Origin: Theocolax elegans
Taxonomy: Eukaryota > Arthropoda > Insecta > Hymenoptera > Cerocephalidae
Length of the DNA: 64,000 bases
Reading direction: 5' to 3'
Assembly (NCBI GenBank): GCA_026168455.1
Contig: CM047426.1
Location: forward strand, 59,880,396-59,944,395
Position 1 is the stretch's first letter. The number at the start of each line of letters is the position of its first letter. Of this stretch, positions 33,790-46,395 are shown one piece after another. Below the pieces are notes generated by a model. That model did no database searches. It saw only the letters and a list, made by a program, of their open reading frames with translations, and was not told the DNA's origin. The position numbers and the translations under genes are program-made.

Positions 33790-34149
33790 CTGTATTTTCA
33801 ACAATATGCAATACAGAACCGGTTTACCGACGGATTACTTACCAAGTGACAGAATGAAATGTAGTATTCTAAAAAAAAGTAAAAAAATACATCGACTCAA
33901 TTAATTACACAATAGAACCTATATTATTGGCATGGGATGAAGCAAGTGCATTAAGAGCGATATGCAACTTGCAAATGAACAACATACTTTACCAAAGAAA
34001 AGTCAAAACTGTTAAAGGAATGACAAACAAGATTATGGATCATCAGTTAATCTACTAGAAACAATACAAAATAATCTTCAACAAAGTGAGAGGGTATATG
34101 ATGATATTGAAACTTTTAATAAAGATAGAAAAATTAATAGTAACTTAAT
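33790..34149 (+). other. LINE ORF1-ORF2 interval, degraded
   Basis: No continuous frame; scattered stops. It probably contains the end of ORF1 and the start of ORF2 of the host LINE. Duplicated at 42919-43278. Confidence 0.4.
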
Positions 34150-35197
34150 ATTATGTCTTAATATTAGAAGTTTAGAAGCAAATTTTGAAAAACTACAAAT
34201 CTTGATTAAAAGTTTCAAAATCAAACCATATGTGATTGTGTGTACTGATGTATAGAAATTAGAAAATTATCAGTATTATAATATAAAAGAATATAGTATA
34301 TATTATAATAATGGAGACATTAACAAAAATGATGGGGTAGTAGTTTATGTTAGAAAAGATGTAACACATGCAAGCGAAACCATAGTTATAGGTAAGCTGA
34401 AAATACTAAATACAATAATTACATTAAATAATAATAAACTGCTTGAAATATCCTCATTATATAGATCTCATGTTCTGTATTGTTCAGAATTTAACATAAA
34501 TTTAAAAAATTACTTAGAACAAAAGAAAGTATAAAGCGGTAAATCATATAATTGGCGATTTTAATATTAACATACTGGAAAATAATGCTATAAGTACAGA
34601 TTTTCTAAATAATCTATTTGAAAAAGGTTTTCTTCCAAGTTTCACTAACATCACAAGACCAAAAAACTTAACAACGGAATTAGGCACTTGCATAGATAAT
34701 ATGTTTGTAAAAACGGATTTTCTTAATACTAAAGGGTTAACTATAAAAATACCTTTAACAGATCCATTATCCATTAGTCCTTGAATTACAAAATCAAAAA
34801 CTTAAATCAAATAAAAGTGAAACAAACGAAAAAGCTTACTGTTACAATTACAATAAAATATTTAACAACGCGTTGCAAATTGAGTGGTCCAAATATAGAA
34901 ATGTAAGAGATCCTAATGCAATTATTAAAGGAATATTAAAAGTTATACAATTATGTTCTGAAAATGTAAAATATAAAAAACTGAAATGGAATAAATCAAA
35001 AAACAAACCGAGGAAAGATTGGATAACCAAAGCGATCTTAAATTCATGTAGTAAAAAAGAAAAATTGTACACAAAACTGAAAGAGCAGCCGGAAAATAAA
35101 GATCTAGAGGCGCAATACAAAATTTTCGTCAAAGCACTTGATAAAGTTATTAAAGAAGCAAAAATTAATTATAACAAAAAAACTATAGAATAAATAG
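34150..35197 (+). pseudogene. Jockey/CR1-like LINE ORF2 endonuclease and linker, unit 1
   Basis: CLNIRSLEANFEKLQIL opens an apurinic-type endonuclease, interrupted by TAG near 34254. VVVYVRKDV, GDFNINILEN, a CIDNMF block and the DHYPLVLE-type end follow in shifted frames. An extra C near 34764 breaks the frame here but not in unit 2. The linker (34873-35193) has RKDWITKAILNSCSKKEKLY, the usual stretch before RT. A TAA precedes the hAT element at 35206. Endonuclease and RT would carry out target-primed reverse transcription. Confidence 0.8.
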
Positions 35198-35205
35198 ACA
35201 CGAAC

Positions 35206-36230
35206 CAGAGTTGAGCAAAAATTATTCGAATACGAATAACGAATAAAATGAAACGAATAATTATCTAAATATTTTCTACGAATAAATTTATTCAACTAAA
35301 ATCTTATTCGAATAGTTATTCGTTGTTTATATGTATTAATTTGTAATTCGGCTATTCGATTATTCAGTTATTCGTAATTCTATATTCGATATTCAAATAT
35401 TCGTTTCTAAAATAGATATTTATCTTTTTGTATCAGAATTACATTTAGATATTTTATTTACATATTTTACTTAAATACTTAAATAATAATAGTAAATTTT
35501 GTTAGTGCATAAAATGGAGGTTTTCGCCTCGAGTGCAATCTGCAAATAATCTGAAAATATTAAATTAAAAATCTGAAAACATTCATAAGGGCAGCTTAAA
35601 ACAAAAGCGAGGGCATGGCATTTCGATTAAAAAAATGATTTTTTTCAATAATAATTAAATAAGCAATTTTTGGTCGGTAATTCTTAGTCAAAAAAAGCAT
35701 AAATTTTCAACGTAAACATCATAATTAAATTATAAACTAAAGAGATGGCATTCAGGATTTTTAAAAAAATTTATTCTTTTGTTTATAAAAAAATATAAAA
35801 TATGGCCGTTTTTTGAGTCCGACACTCCCTTAAAATTGTATTTTTATCCAGGGTATCAAAAAATATTGTTATTACAAGTGTGAAAGCTGATACTTGACTC
35901 ATGCGTGTGTTACCTACGCACCCCTGTTCTGATAAACTCGCACTCGTTTGAAAACCAACGCTTTCACACTTGTATCGAAAACGACTATTATGGGCGCTTA
36001 TTCTTATACACCTATTTAATATTTGTTTGAATTTTGAACAATCATCTAGATAATATGATGAATAACGAATGTTGCAGATAGTAGATATTGCGAATAACGA
36101 ATAGAGGGAAAAACGAATAACGGTTTCTATTAAATACGAATAACGCAAATAACGAATAATACGAATAAGAATAAAATTTTATTTAGATGAATAAATAGAT
36201 AATTTTTAATTCGAATAATGTTCAACTCTG
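35206..36230. mobile_element. non-autonomous hAT-type element in LINE ORF2, unit 1
   Basis: Termini CAGAGTTGAGCA and TGTTCAACTCTG form imperfect terminal inverted repeats, extended by TTATTCGAAT on both sides. An exact 8-bp duplication ACACGAAC flanks it (35198-35205, 36231-36238), as in the hAT superfamily. The 1025-bp interior has ATTCG/CGAAT words near both ends and no transposase. A 121-codon minus frame (35783-36148) is not recognised. It inserted before the segmental duplication because the same copy is in unit 2. Confidence 0.85.
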
Positions 36231-36238
36231 ACACGAAC

Positions 36239-37267
36239 CAAAGTAACTATGGAACTGTATAAATAATAAAATTGGTAGAAACAAAGGCAAAATGGTACTA
36301 AAATAAAACAATTGAAAATGGGAGACAATACTATAATTAAAGAATCAATAAATATTTTTGCAAATTAGGAGAAATATTAAGCAATAAAATTACAAAGCCA
36401 AATATAAGAAATCTAGAATAATCTAGAAGCAATTCAAAAACAATCTTCTTAAAAGCTACACATAAAACAGTAATCTGAAATATAATAAATGATCTAAAAC
36501 AAGAAAATGGCGGAGTAGACAAGATAAATGCAAAAACTTTAAAACAATAGCCACAATTGTAGCTGATACTTTAGTTTACGTGTTTAATCTTTGTATAGAA
36601 ACATCAATATGGCCAGATCAACTTAAATCAGCTGAAGTTATTCCAATATATAAAGCAGGAAAGCAAAATGATATGGGTAATTACAGACCCATATCATTAA
36701 TATCTAATATCGCCAAAATTTTTGAAAAACTAGTACATATTAGAATCATTGATTTCATAAACAAGAGTGAAGTAATAAGCGAAAAGCAATTTGGATTCAT
36801 CAAACGTAAAGGAACTAAAGATGCACTAAGTCTTATGTCTAAAACGATATATGAAAAACTAGATCAAAGTAAACCAATTGCTATTACTTTTCTAGATTTA
36901 GCAAATGCCTTTGACACAGTGAATCACGAAATATTATTAGATAAGTTATACGCATATGGAGTAAGAGGAAAAGCCCACAAATTAATAAAAAGTTACCTTA
37001 ATGACAGAAAACAGAAGTTACGAATTGGTAACCACGAAAGTGAATATCAAATAATTAAAACAGGAGTACCGCAAGGAACAATACTGGGGCTTTACTTTTT
37101 ATATTATATGTAAATGATTTATTTACTAAAATGCCAGAAAACACAATAATGTCGTATGCTGATGATACTGCTGTTATAGCAACCGGGTAAACATGGAAAG
37201 AAGTAGAAATCAAAATGAATACATATTTAGAAGATGTCTCTACTTGGTTAAGACTAAATAAATTAAC
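36239..37267 (+). pseudogene. Jockey/CR1-like LINE ORF2 reverse transcriptase, unit 1
   Basis: After the hAT element the linker continues (NGGVDKINAKTLK, with stops). The 36580-37113 frame then reads RT motifs: SAEVIPIYKAGKQNDMGNYR, PISLISNIAKIFEKL, ITFLDLANAFDTVNHE (first catalytic Asp) and GVPQGTILG. A one-base loss near 37087 shifts frame, and SYADDTAVIATG follows near 37150, then a TAA shared with 49558. It is cut at 37267 by LOA-2. The class is Jockey-superfamily or CR1-like; the exact clade is uncertain. Confidence 0.85.
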
Positions 37268-38541
37268 CAACTGGGAGGGTTTCGGACGGGACCTGGAAAG
37301 GAACCTTGAGGACCTTCCAGGTGCTATAAGAGACATTCCCATGCTGGAGAAGGCAGCGTGGAAGCTGACTGAAGCACTCCGCCAAGCCTTCGAGAATAAC
37401 TTTCCACTAAGTAGGAGGAAGCCCAAAGGCCAAATCCGCTGGTGGTCAGGTAAACTAGAACTATTGAGAGGATCCATACGGAACCTTCTCAAAAAGGCCA
37501 GACAAGGGAAAATTCCTTGGAACACTTATAAAAAGGAAAGAGATCGGTACAGATCCGAAATTAGAAGAGCACAGAAGGAAAGTTGGGCCGCTTTCTGCGA
37601 GGAGGTTGAGGGCGGAAACGAGGCTTCAAGACTGGACAAGATTCTGTCCAAGAACCCGGAAGCTGCCCTTGGCTCGCTCAAGCTTCCAGATAATAAGTTC
37701 TCAACTTCTGACGAGGATACCCTAATTTACCTGATCAGTAGCCACTTCCCAGGCTTCTCGGAGCTAGGAACTGATAACAGGAAAATAATCGATTTCAGGA
37801 ACAGATGGAAGGCGTCGCAGTGGCGCTGCCATCAAGACCTGGCAAAGGTTATTATCACTGAAGATAGGGTGAAATGGGCTATACGCTCCTTTCGACCCTA
37901 CAAATCCCCTGGTACGGATGAAATTTTTGTGGTTCTTCTTCAGAGGGCAGATGATTGTATCCTAGGGCCGCTGATAAAGATCTTCAGAGCCAGCCTCGTT
38001 CTTGGTCACGTGCCTGTAGCGTGGCAGGGAGTGAGGGTGGTTTTCATCCCGAAAGCGGGAAGACAAAGTTATACCACACCGAAGGATTTTCGGCCTATCA
38101 GTCTGACCTCATTCATACTAAAGAGTTTGGAAAGGCTGGTAGATAGATTCTTAACGGACGGGATCTTGAAAAACAAGCCTCTGAACAAGGATCAACATGC
38201 CTACAGAGCAGGACACTCAACGGAGACCGCTCTATATAGGGCTAAGCAGCTCATTCATAAACAACTTGAATGTGGAGAATTCGCAGTGGCGGTTGCAATG
38301 GACATAGAGGGGGCCTTCAACAATACGTCTCGGGAGGTCAACAAGTCAGCAATGAGAGATCACGGAATTCCCGAGATGCTTGTTGAATGGACATGCCACA
38401 TGCTAGGCAACCGCCTGCTGGAAACTATCAAAGGGGACACCACGATTAGAGGCAATGTTAACTCAGGTTGCCCACAAGGAGGGGTGATATCACCCCTCCT
38501 ATGGTGTCTTGTAGTAGATAACTTATTAGATACGCTATCAA
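37268..38541 (+). pseudogene. LOA-2 ORF2 fragment (linker and RT), unit 1, cut by the duplication breakpoint
   Basis: A GC-richer insert starts with the linker (NWEGFGRDLERN) just after the endonuclease, so it is 5'-truncated. The frame is fused in register with the host LINE start (MNTYLEDVSTWLRLNKLT). RT blocks are PKDFRPISLTSF, LERLVDRFL, AVAMDIEGAFNNTS and GCPQGGVISPLLWCLVVDNL. It ends at 38541, before YADD, where unit 2's foldback sequence begins. The full copy is at 46396-49316. Confidence 0.9.
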
Positions 38542-38543
38542 AT

Positions 38544-39345
38544 AATATGTATATTCAGTTATTGTAATAATGATGTTTATATATTTATAGTAATCCTTCA
38601 GATTAGTATTATAATTCTTGTAAGGGATGTAAAACTAAAAATCCAGCATTATAAATGTTTAAAAATTAATTTTTTATAATTTTATAGTAATATTTGTATT
38701 TTTAGCAGCTTACAGGGGATTAGATGGATACTGAAACAAGTGGAGATATTTTTCTACCATTCCAAGGTAAGTGCATAAATTTTTTTGCAATGATCATGCT
38801 ACTAGATTCATCGTTATAAGGCAACAAATATACATTTCTATTAATATTTCGGGCACTTTTCCCGGATATTTTGACCATAAGTGATCTTAATGATTTAGAC
38901 CCACTCTGGAAATTTTTAGGCAGTTTCTGACTATAAAAAGTCATCTTCTAGACAGTATTAGGTTACCAGAGTCCGGAGCAGAATTGCTGATTTTCACTAT
39001 TTAAGGTTTAAATGGCTTACAAGAGTGTGACAGCATACATTTATGTCTTTAAAAGTATTTTTAATGAAAAGTTCGGAAAATTTTAGAAAAAAAGTCATAC
39101 TTATGTTTTTAGTGAAAAATGCATCCCCTGGGAGCTAAAAATTCATGAAAATGGGCATATAATGCAAAAAAGTGCTAAAATGTCAACTTTGACTCTCTGT
39201 AACTTAAAATAATGGCCCAGAAAAAATCTGAAAAAATTCAGGAGAACTACTGAATACCTCTAAAACATATTCCCACAGTTATAGCAATATTTATTTTTTT
39301 CATCTTCGATGTCACAGAGAACCTCCCATATATATATATATATAC
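38544..39345. mobile_element. second foldback right arm, at the duplication junction
   Basis: 38585-39345 repeats the right arm 29457-30210. The preceding 38544-38584 does not match the copy-1 sequence at 29420-29456. It is instead the exact reverse complement of the left-arm edge near 29290-29330. At one variant site (GATCATGCTACT against GATCATGATACT) it also matches the left arm. Confidence 0.85.
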
Positions 39346-40702
39346 TTATTTTTTACTTTTTGTCATATTTATTTTCTTTCTGTATTTAATTCTATCATTA
39401 TTAGCGTCAAAATTTAACAGTATACTTTTCTTTCCTTAACTTACACTGTTACAGAGCCCTTATTATGTTACTATTGAATGGATCATGCATTGAAAAAATA
39501 TATGATTCTTGAAATGTATACCTTACCAGCACATCCTCGCCGTAAGAGTCGAATAACAACATTCATATGTTGGCTAACGCTAGAAGGATAAATATATTTT
39601 ACGGAGCGTGTGTTACAACCATACACGAAAAATCTAAATGACTTCAGTACAACATGTCTTGGTCTGCAGGAAACGACATCAGGTTTTCATCAAATACACT
39701 ATCCAAGAGCCTAACTCTCATCCAATAATGTATAAATAGTTATTTAAAATTATCAAATAAAACGAAAACATTGGAAAGTCGACACAAAACATATCGAGTT
39801 CTCACACTCTTTTCAATCGTCTGTACAATAGTAGTTACATGTAATTTTAAAGAAATTTTGATTAATTTTAAAACTTTGGTGGTAACTATCATATTTTGTT
39901 TATTTCTCAATTTTTTTTACAAAAACGACATCTCAGTCACCACATTAATTATACCATAATCCTCTTCGCAATGCGCAAATTATCATTGTTGGTGTTAAGG
40001 GTAGAGTACGGTTATAAAAACATTTTTGTAATTTTTATAAAATATTATGTGAAATGTCATGTTTATAAAATATATTATAAAAAATATTCTTTTTTGTAAC
40101 TCCTGAGTAATTGAGTAAGATTAAATAAGTGTATACAATGTTGCAAATATAACACACTGTGATTTTTATTTTATTGATAAAAAAAATTGTTTATAACTGA
40201 ATACTAGATTAATTAATTATATATTAAAACAAAATGAATTTAAACGACTCGGTCTAATACGTCGCACTCTGGCTGGTGGTCTTTCCCACCGCTAGATGGA
40301 GACGACTTTACTCGTTGGAGAGATTGTCGTCCTCCTCTATATATATATAGCCGCATAACATCTTGCTGGCGTCGCAGTTCATCTTGCGAGAGGCGTCTAA
40401 GGTATGATCTCCAGTTCCTTACTGAGGAGTCCAAACTGGGGATCGAGGACGAAACGCCTTTAATTTTTATTTTAATTTTTGTAAAAGGCCGTTACTCTGG
40501 GAAATTCCACCAACCATAGTGGACAAAGGGTATAATGGGTCTGCTTTATTCCAAAAATAAAGCATTTAGTTCGGAAAGACCGATAATTATATATAATTAT
40601 ATATTATTGTACGAACACAACGAATTTGTGAAATTTACATATTATATTTTATTTTACATTTTATTATTAAAATTTGTTATATTAAATATATTTTATTATA
40701 TA
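39346..40702. other. AT-rich sequence of unit 2 with GC-richer island
   Basis: Copy of 30211-31573. It includes dispersed repeat copy B (39479-39754) and the island with the minus-strand 64-codon frame (40240-40434), with no differences noticed. No recognised gene. Confidence 0.6.
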
Positions 40703-40875
40703 CTAGCAACAATTCCTCGGTTGGTAACGCTCCCTCGGTCAAAATTACACTAAATATATATTTATTTATATATTTAAATTTTTAATTTATAAATTTAAGA
40801 AAAACATAAAAAATAAATGTATATTTAGTGTAATTTCGACCGAAGGAGCGTTACCAACCGAGGAATTGTTGCTAG
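40703..40875. mobile_element. palindromic MITE at TA target, unit 2
   Basis: Copy of 31574-31746 with the same CTAGCAACAATTCC termini and TA flanks. Confidence 0.75.
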
Positions 40876-40877
40876 TA

Positions 40878-41805
40878 TATAAATATTTGTAATCATCAGT
40901 CAATGGTGTGCTACAATTCGTAGCCTCTACGCCAATCTGAATGAGTATAAATAATTTAATTGTGGAGACTAAGTAAGTTGAATTGAAAATATTAATGTGG
41001 AAATAAAAAAATATTATTAAAATAACATTAGATGCAAAGATAAAGAAAATGTATGACAAAATTATAAATGTAATATATGTTTCGACTACAATTGCCAGTT
41101 GGTGTCGACAGTAAGGACTGGCGATCTACCTTAGACATTGAAAATTACATTTATGTCGAAATTTACCAAGAACAATACTATTGAGTGGGGTATACGAGTA
41201 TATTTAGAAGACTATCACTTACATGTATTAGAAAAGAAGAAAAACCCCTTAGTGGATAAAGATGAAAACAATCAATATTTTCTTGGGTAGGCGCAAACTC
41301 GACCACGAACGCCTAAATATGTTTTTATAGCGTAATACGCTCGTGAAATTTTATGGTATAATAAATTTAGCGCTCTGTACGAGCCAGAATATATAAATAT
41401 TTGTAATCATCAGTCAATGGTGTGTTACAATTCGTAGCCTCTTCGCCAAACAGAATGGGTATAGATAATTTAATTCTGGAGACTAAGTAAGTTAAATTGA
41501 TAATATTAATGTGGAAATAAAAAAATATTATTAAGATAACTTTAAATACAGTGATAAAGAAAATGTATGACAAAATTATAAATGTAGTAAATGTTACGAC
41601 CACAATTACCAATTGGTGTCGACAGTAAGGATTGGCGATCTATCTTAGACGTTCAAAATAGAATTTATATCGAAGTATACCAAGAACAATACTATTGACT
41701 GGGGTATTATATATATTTAGAAGACTTTATTACTTACATGTATTAGAAACCAAGAAAAAACCCCTAGTGGATAAAGATGAAAACAATCATCATGGATGTG
41801 CCAAG
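40878..41805 (+). promoter_or_regulatory. tandem 5' LINE monomers, unit 2
   Basis: Copy of the two monomers (offset about 517 bp) at 31749-32676. The second joins the ORF1 ATG at 41806. Confidence 0.6.
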
Positions 41806-42918
41806 ATGGCGTCGAGTGAGAAACATCCTCCAGATAAACTCGACTGTAAAGTATACAAGTATTACCTAAGCAAGAAGCAAAACAGTGATACGCATCATTT
41901 GTGAAAGTGTATACCACAGAAGTGATTTTGAAAAAATAAAAAATCATAACTATGTGGGTGAAAACCTAATAATCTGTCCGGATCACAGACTTAAAGACAT
42001 AACCTTACAATCAGGTCAACATATGTTAAGTGATGTGGCTAAAAAAATGATTGCTGCTATTAAATTAAAAAAGACAAAAGAATCAAGAGAAGATTTATTG
42101 CAAGAATTGCATAATAAAACAGTTGAGAAACAAAATGCAAATATAGAAAATGAAGACAATGAAATCGAACATCTGATAGAAGAAAACACCTTATTGAAAG
42201 AACTAATTACTGAGTTAGAAGAAAAAAATTCAATTAAAAAAGAATTAATAGAAATGTAGAAGCAAAAATATATGAAAAAGTAACAATTACAAAAACATAA
42301 GCAGAAGTTATAAGTGACATTAAACCAAAACAGAAAAAAGTGCCTAAAATAACGGTAAAGACCAACGACCCAAAGCAAAAAAATACTATGGAATTGCTTC
42401 CGAGTTGCATTGTATCACATAAAGACATACAGACAAAGTTCATACGTAAGAAAAATGACACCGAAATAGAAATAAGCTGCATGAATGCAAAAAGTGTAGA
42501 AGCAGTTGAGTCAGCACTAAGCGAATAGTTAAATAACATTAATATAGAATTACTTAAGAATATTAATACAGAAGAACAAGGAAATCAAAAGATAAAAATA
42601 GTAGGAATAGACAATGTTACACAAATGGATGAGAATAATATTGAAAGTGACATTAATACAAGAAATTTCAGTCAATACAAAGAAGGTGGGAAAATCTTGC
42701 ATATGTACAGTTATAAAAGAAATAAAACTAACACAGTCTTTATGGAAGTTATACCGGAAATCTACAAGTTTTTATGTGAAAGTGGTAATAAGGTTTTCCT
42801 AGGACATCAGTGCTGCAAAGTATACGATCTCATTAATACAACGCCTTGTTACAATTGTGCAAGATACGGACATAGTGCAGCAAAATGCAAAAATGAGACG
42901 GTATGCATAAAGTGCTAA
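41806..42918 (+). pseudogene. LINE ORF1, unit 2
   Basis: Same reading as 32677-33789, with the same frame breaks, coiled-coil segment and terminal zinc knuckles (CYNCARYGHSAAKC). No differences seen, so the decay predates the duplication. Confidence 0.75.
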
Positions 42919-43278
42919 CTGTATTTTCAACAATATGCAATACAGAACCGGTTTACCGACGGATTACTTACCAAGTGACAGAATGAAATGTAGTATTCTA
43001 AAAAAAAGTAAAAAAATACATCGACTCAATTAATTACACAATAGAACCTATATTATTGGCATGGGATGAAGCAAGTGCATTAAGAGCGATATGCAACTTG
43101 CAAATGAACAACATACTTTACCAAAGAAAAGTCAAAACTGTTAAAGGAATGACAAACAAGATTATGGATCATCAGTTAATCTACTAGAAACAATACAAAA
43201 TAATCTTCAACAAAGTGAGAGGGTATATGATGATATTGAAACTTTTAATAAAGATAGAAAAATTAATAGTAACTTAAT

Positions 43279-44325
43279 ATTATGTCTTAATATTAGAAGT
43301 TTAGAAGCAAATTTTGAAAAACTACAAATCTTGATTAAAAGTTTCAAAATCAAACCATATGTGATTGTGTGTACTGATGTATAGAAATTAGAAAATTATC
43401 AGTATTATAATATAAAAGAATATAGTATATATTATAATAATGGAGACATTAACAAAAATGATGGGGTAGTAGTTTATGTTAGAAAAGATGTAACACATGC
43501 AAGCGAAACCATAGTTATAGGTAAGCTGAAAATACTAAATACAATAATTACATTAAATAATAATAAACTGCTTGAAATATCCTCATTATATAGATCTCAT
43601 GTTCTGTATTGTTCAGAATTTAACATAAATTTAAAAAATTACTTAGAACAAAAGAAAGTATAAAGCGGTAAATCATATAATTGGCGATTTTAATATTAAC
43701 ATACTGGAAAATAATGCTATAAGTACAGATTTTCTAAATAATCTATTTGAAAAAGGTTTTCTTCCAAGTTTCACTAACATCACAAGACCAAAAAACTTAA
43801 CAACGGAATTAGGCACTTGCATAGATAATATGTTTGTAAAAACGGATTTTCTTAATACTAAAGGGTTAACTATAAAAATACCTTTAACAGATCATTATCC
43901 ATTAGTCCTTGAATTACAAAATCAAAAACTTAAATCAAATAAAAGTGAAACAAACGAAAAAGCTTACTGTTACAATTACAATAAAATATTTAACAACGCG
44001 TTGCAAATTGAGTGGTCCAAATATAGAAATGTAAGAGATCCTAATGCAATTATTAAAGGAATATTAAAAGTTATACAATTATGTTCTGAAAATGTAAAAT
44101 ATAAAAAACTGAAATGGAATAAATCAAAAAACAAACCGAGGAAAGATTGGATAACCAAAGCGATCTTAAATTCATGTAGTAAAAAAGAAAAATTGTACAC
44201 AAAACTGAAAGAGCAGCCGGAAAATAAAGATCTAGAGGCGCAATACAAAATTTTCGTCAAAGCACTTGATAAAGTTATTAAAGAAGCAAAAATTAATTAT
44301 AACAAAAAAACTATAGAATAAATAG
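43279..44325 (+). pseudogene. LINE ORF2 endonuclease and linker, unit 2
   Basis: This copy lacks the extra C present in unit 1. The 43830-44321 frame therefore runs unbroken from the endonuclease end (IPLTDHYPLVLEL) into the pre-RT linker. That makes the unit-1 form a mutation after duplication, or an assembly error. Upstream stops (the TAG near 43383 and others) are shared. Confidence 0.8.
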
Positions 44326-44333
44326 ACACGAAC

Positions 44334-45358
44334 CAGAGTTGAGCAAAAATTATTCGAATACGAATAACGAATAAAATGAAACGAATAATTATCTAAATAT
44401 TTTCTACGAATAAATTTATTCAACTAAAATCTTATTCGAATAGTTATTCGTTGTTTATATGTATTAATTTGTAATTCGGCTATTCGATTATTCAGTTATT
44501 CGTAATTCTATATTCGATATTCAAATATTCGTTTCTAAAATAGATATTTATCTTTTTGTATCAGAATTACATTTAGATATTTTATTTACATATTTTACTT
44601 AAATACTTAAATAATAATAGTAAATTTTGTTAGTGCATAAAATGGAGGTTTTCGCCTCGAGTGCAATCTGCAAATAATCTGAAAATATTAAATTAAAAAT
44701 CTGAAAACATTCATAAGGGCAGCTTAAAACAAAAGCGAGGGCATGGCATTTCGATTAAAAAAATGATTTTTTTCAATAATAATTAAATAAGCAATTTTTG
44801 GTCGGTAATTCTTAGTCAAAAAAAGCATAAATTTTCAACGTAAACATCATAATTAAATTATAAACTAAAGAGATGGCATTCAGGATTTTTAAAAAAATTT
44901 ATTCTTTTGTTTATAAAAAAATATAAAATATGGCCGTTTTTTGAGTCCGACACTCCCTTAAAATTGTATTTTTATCCAGGGTATCAAAAAATATTGTTAT
45001 TACAAGTGTGAAAGCTGATACTTGACTCATGCGTGTGTTACCTACGCACCCCTGTTCTGATAAACTCGCACTCGTTTGAAAACCAACGCTTTCACACTTG
45101 TATCGAAAACGACTATTATGGGCGCTTATTCTTATACACCTATTTAATATTTGTTTGAATTTTGAACAATCATCTAGATAATATGATGAATAACGAATGT
45201 TGCAGATAGTAGATATTGCGAATAACGAATAGAGGGAAAAACGAATAACGGTTTCTATTAAATACGAATAACGCAAATAACGAATAATACGAATAAGAAT
45301 AAAATTTTATTTAGATGAATAAATAGATAATTTTTAATTCGAATAATGTTCAACTCTG
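44334..45358. mobile_element. hAT-type element, unit 2
   Basis: Copy of 35206-36230 with the same CAGAGTTGA ends and 8-bp ACACGAAC duplications (44326-44333 and 45359-45366). Confidence 0.85.
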
Positions 45359-45366
45359 ACACGAAC

Positions 45367-46395
45367 CAAAGTAACTATGGAACTGTATAAATAATAAAAT
45401 TGGTAGAAACAAAGGCAAAATGGTACTAAAATAAAACAATTGAAAATGGGAGACAATACTATAATTAAAGAATCAATAAATATTTTTGCAAATTAGGAGA
45501 AATATTAAGCAATAAAATTACAAAGCCAAATATAAGAAATCTAGAATAATCTAGAAGCAATTCAAAAACAATCTTCTTAAAAGCTACACATAAAACAGTA
45601 ATCTGAAATATAATAAATGATCTAAAACAAGAAAATGGCGGAGTAGACAAGATAAATGCAAAAACTTTAAAACAATAGCCACAATTGTAGCTGATACTTT
45701 AGTTTACGTGTTTAATCTTTGTATAGAAACATCAATATGGCCAGATCAACTTAAATCAGCTGAAGTTATTCCAATATATAAAGCAGGAAAGCAAAATGAT
45801 ATGGGTAATTACAGACCCATATCATTAATATCTAATATCGCCAAAATTTTTGAAAAACTAGTACATATTAGAATCATTGATTTCATAAACAAGAGTGAAG
45901 TAATAAGCGAAAAGCAATTTGGATTCATCAAACGTAAAGGAACTAAAGATGCACTAAGTCTTATGTCTAAAACGATATATGAAAAACTAGATCAAAGTAA
46001 ACCAATTGCTATTACTTTTCTAGATTTAGCAAATGCCTTTGACACAGTGAATCACGAAATATTATTAGATAAGTTATACGCATATGGAGTAAGAGGAAAA
46101 GCCCACAAATTAATAAAAAGTTACCTTAATGACAGAAAACAGAAGTTACGAATTGGTAACCACGAAAGTGAATATCAAATAATTAAAACAGGAGTACCGC
46201 AAGGAACAATACTGGGGCTTTACTTTTTATATTATATGTAAATGATTTATTTACTAAAATGCCAGAAAACACAATAATGTCGTATGCTGATGATACTGCT
46301 GTTATAGCAACCGGGTAAACATGGAAAGAAGTAGAAATCAAAATGAATACATATTTAGAAGATGTCTCTACTTGGTTAAGACTAAATAAATTAAC
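45367..46395 (+). pseudogene. LINE ORF2 reverse transcriptase, unit 2
   Basis: Copy of 36239-37267 with the same RT motifs, one-base loss and TAA. Its last 321 bp (46075-46395) are repeated beyond LOA-2 at 49317-49638, forming a very long target-site duplication. Confidence 0.85.

Larger units (their letters stand above)
29457..38541 (+). repeat. tandem segmental duplication, unit 1 (about 9.1 kb)
   Basis: Unit 1 is repeated almost base for base at 38585-47669. The offset is 9127 bp near the start, 9129 after a TA-run length change near 30205/39335, and 9128 after a one-base difference near 34764 (GATCCATT against GATCATT). I saw only a few substitutions, mostly in the foldback arm. It ends inside the LOA-2 reverse transcriptase after GATACGCTATCAA. 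Confidence 0.92.

Noticed and set aside
37215..38567. A single 450-codon novel RT protein
   Set aside because: It is an accidental in-frame fusion of the host LINE (to 37267), LOA-2 RT and foldback sequence after 38541.
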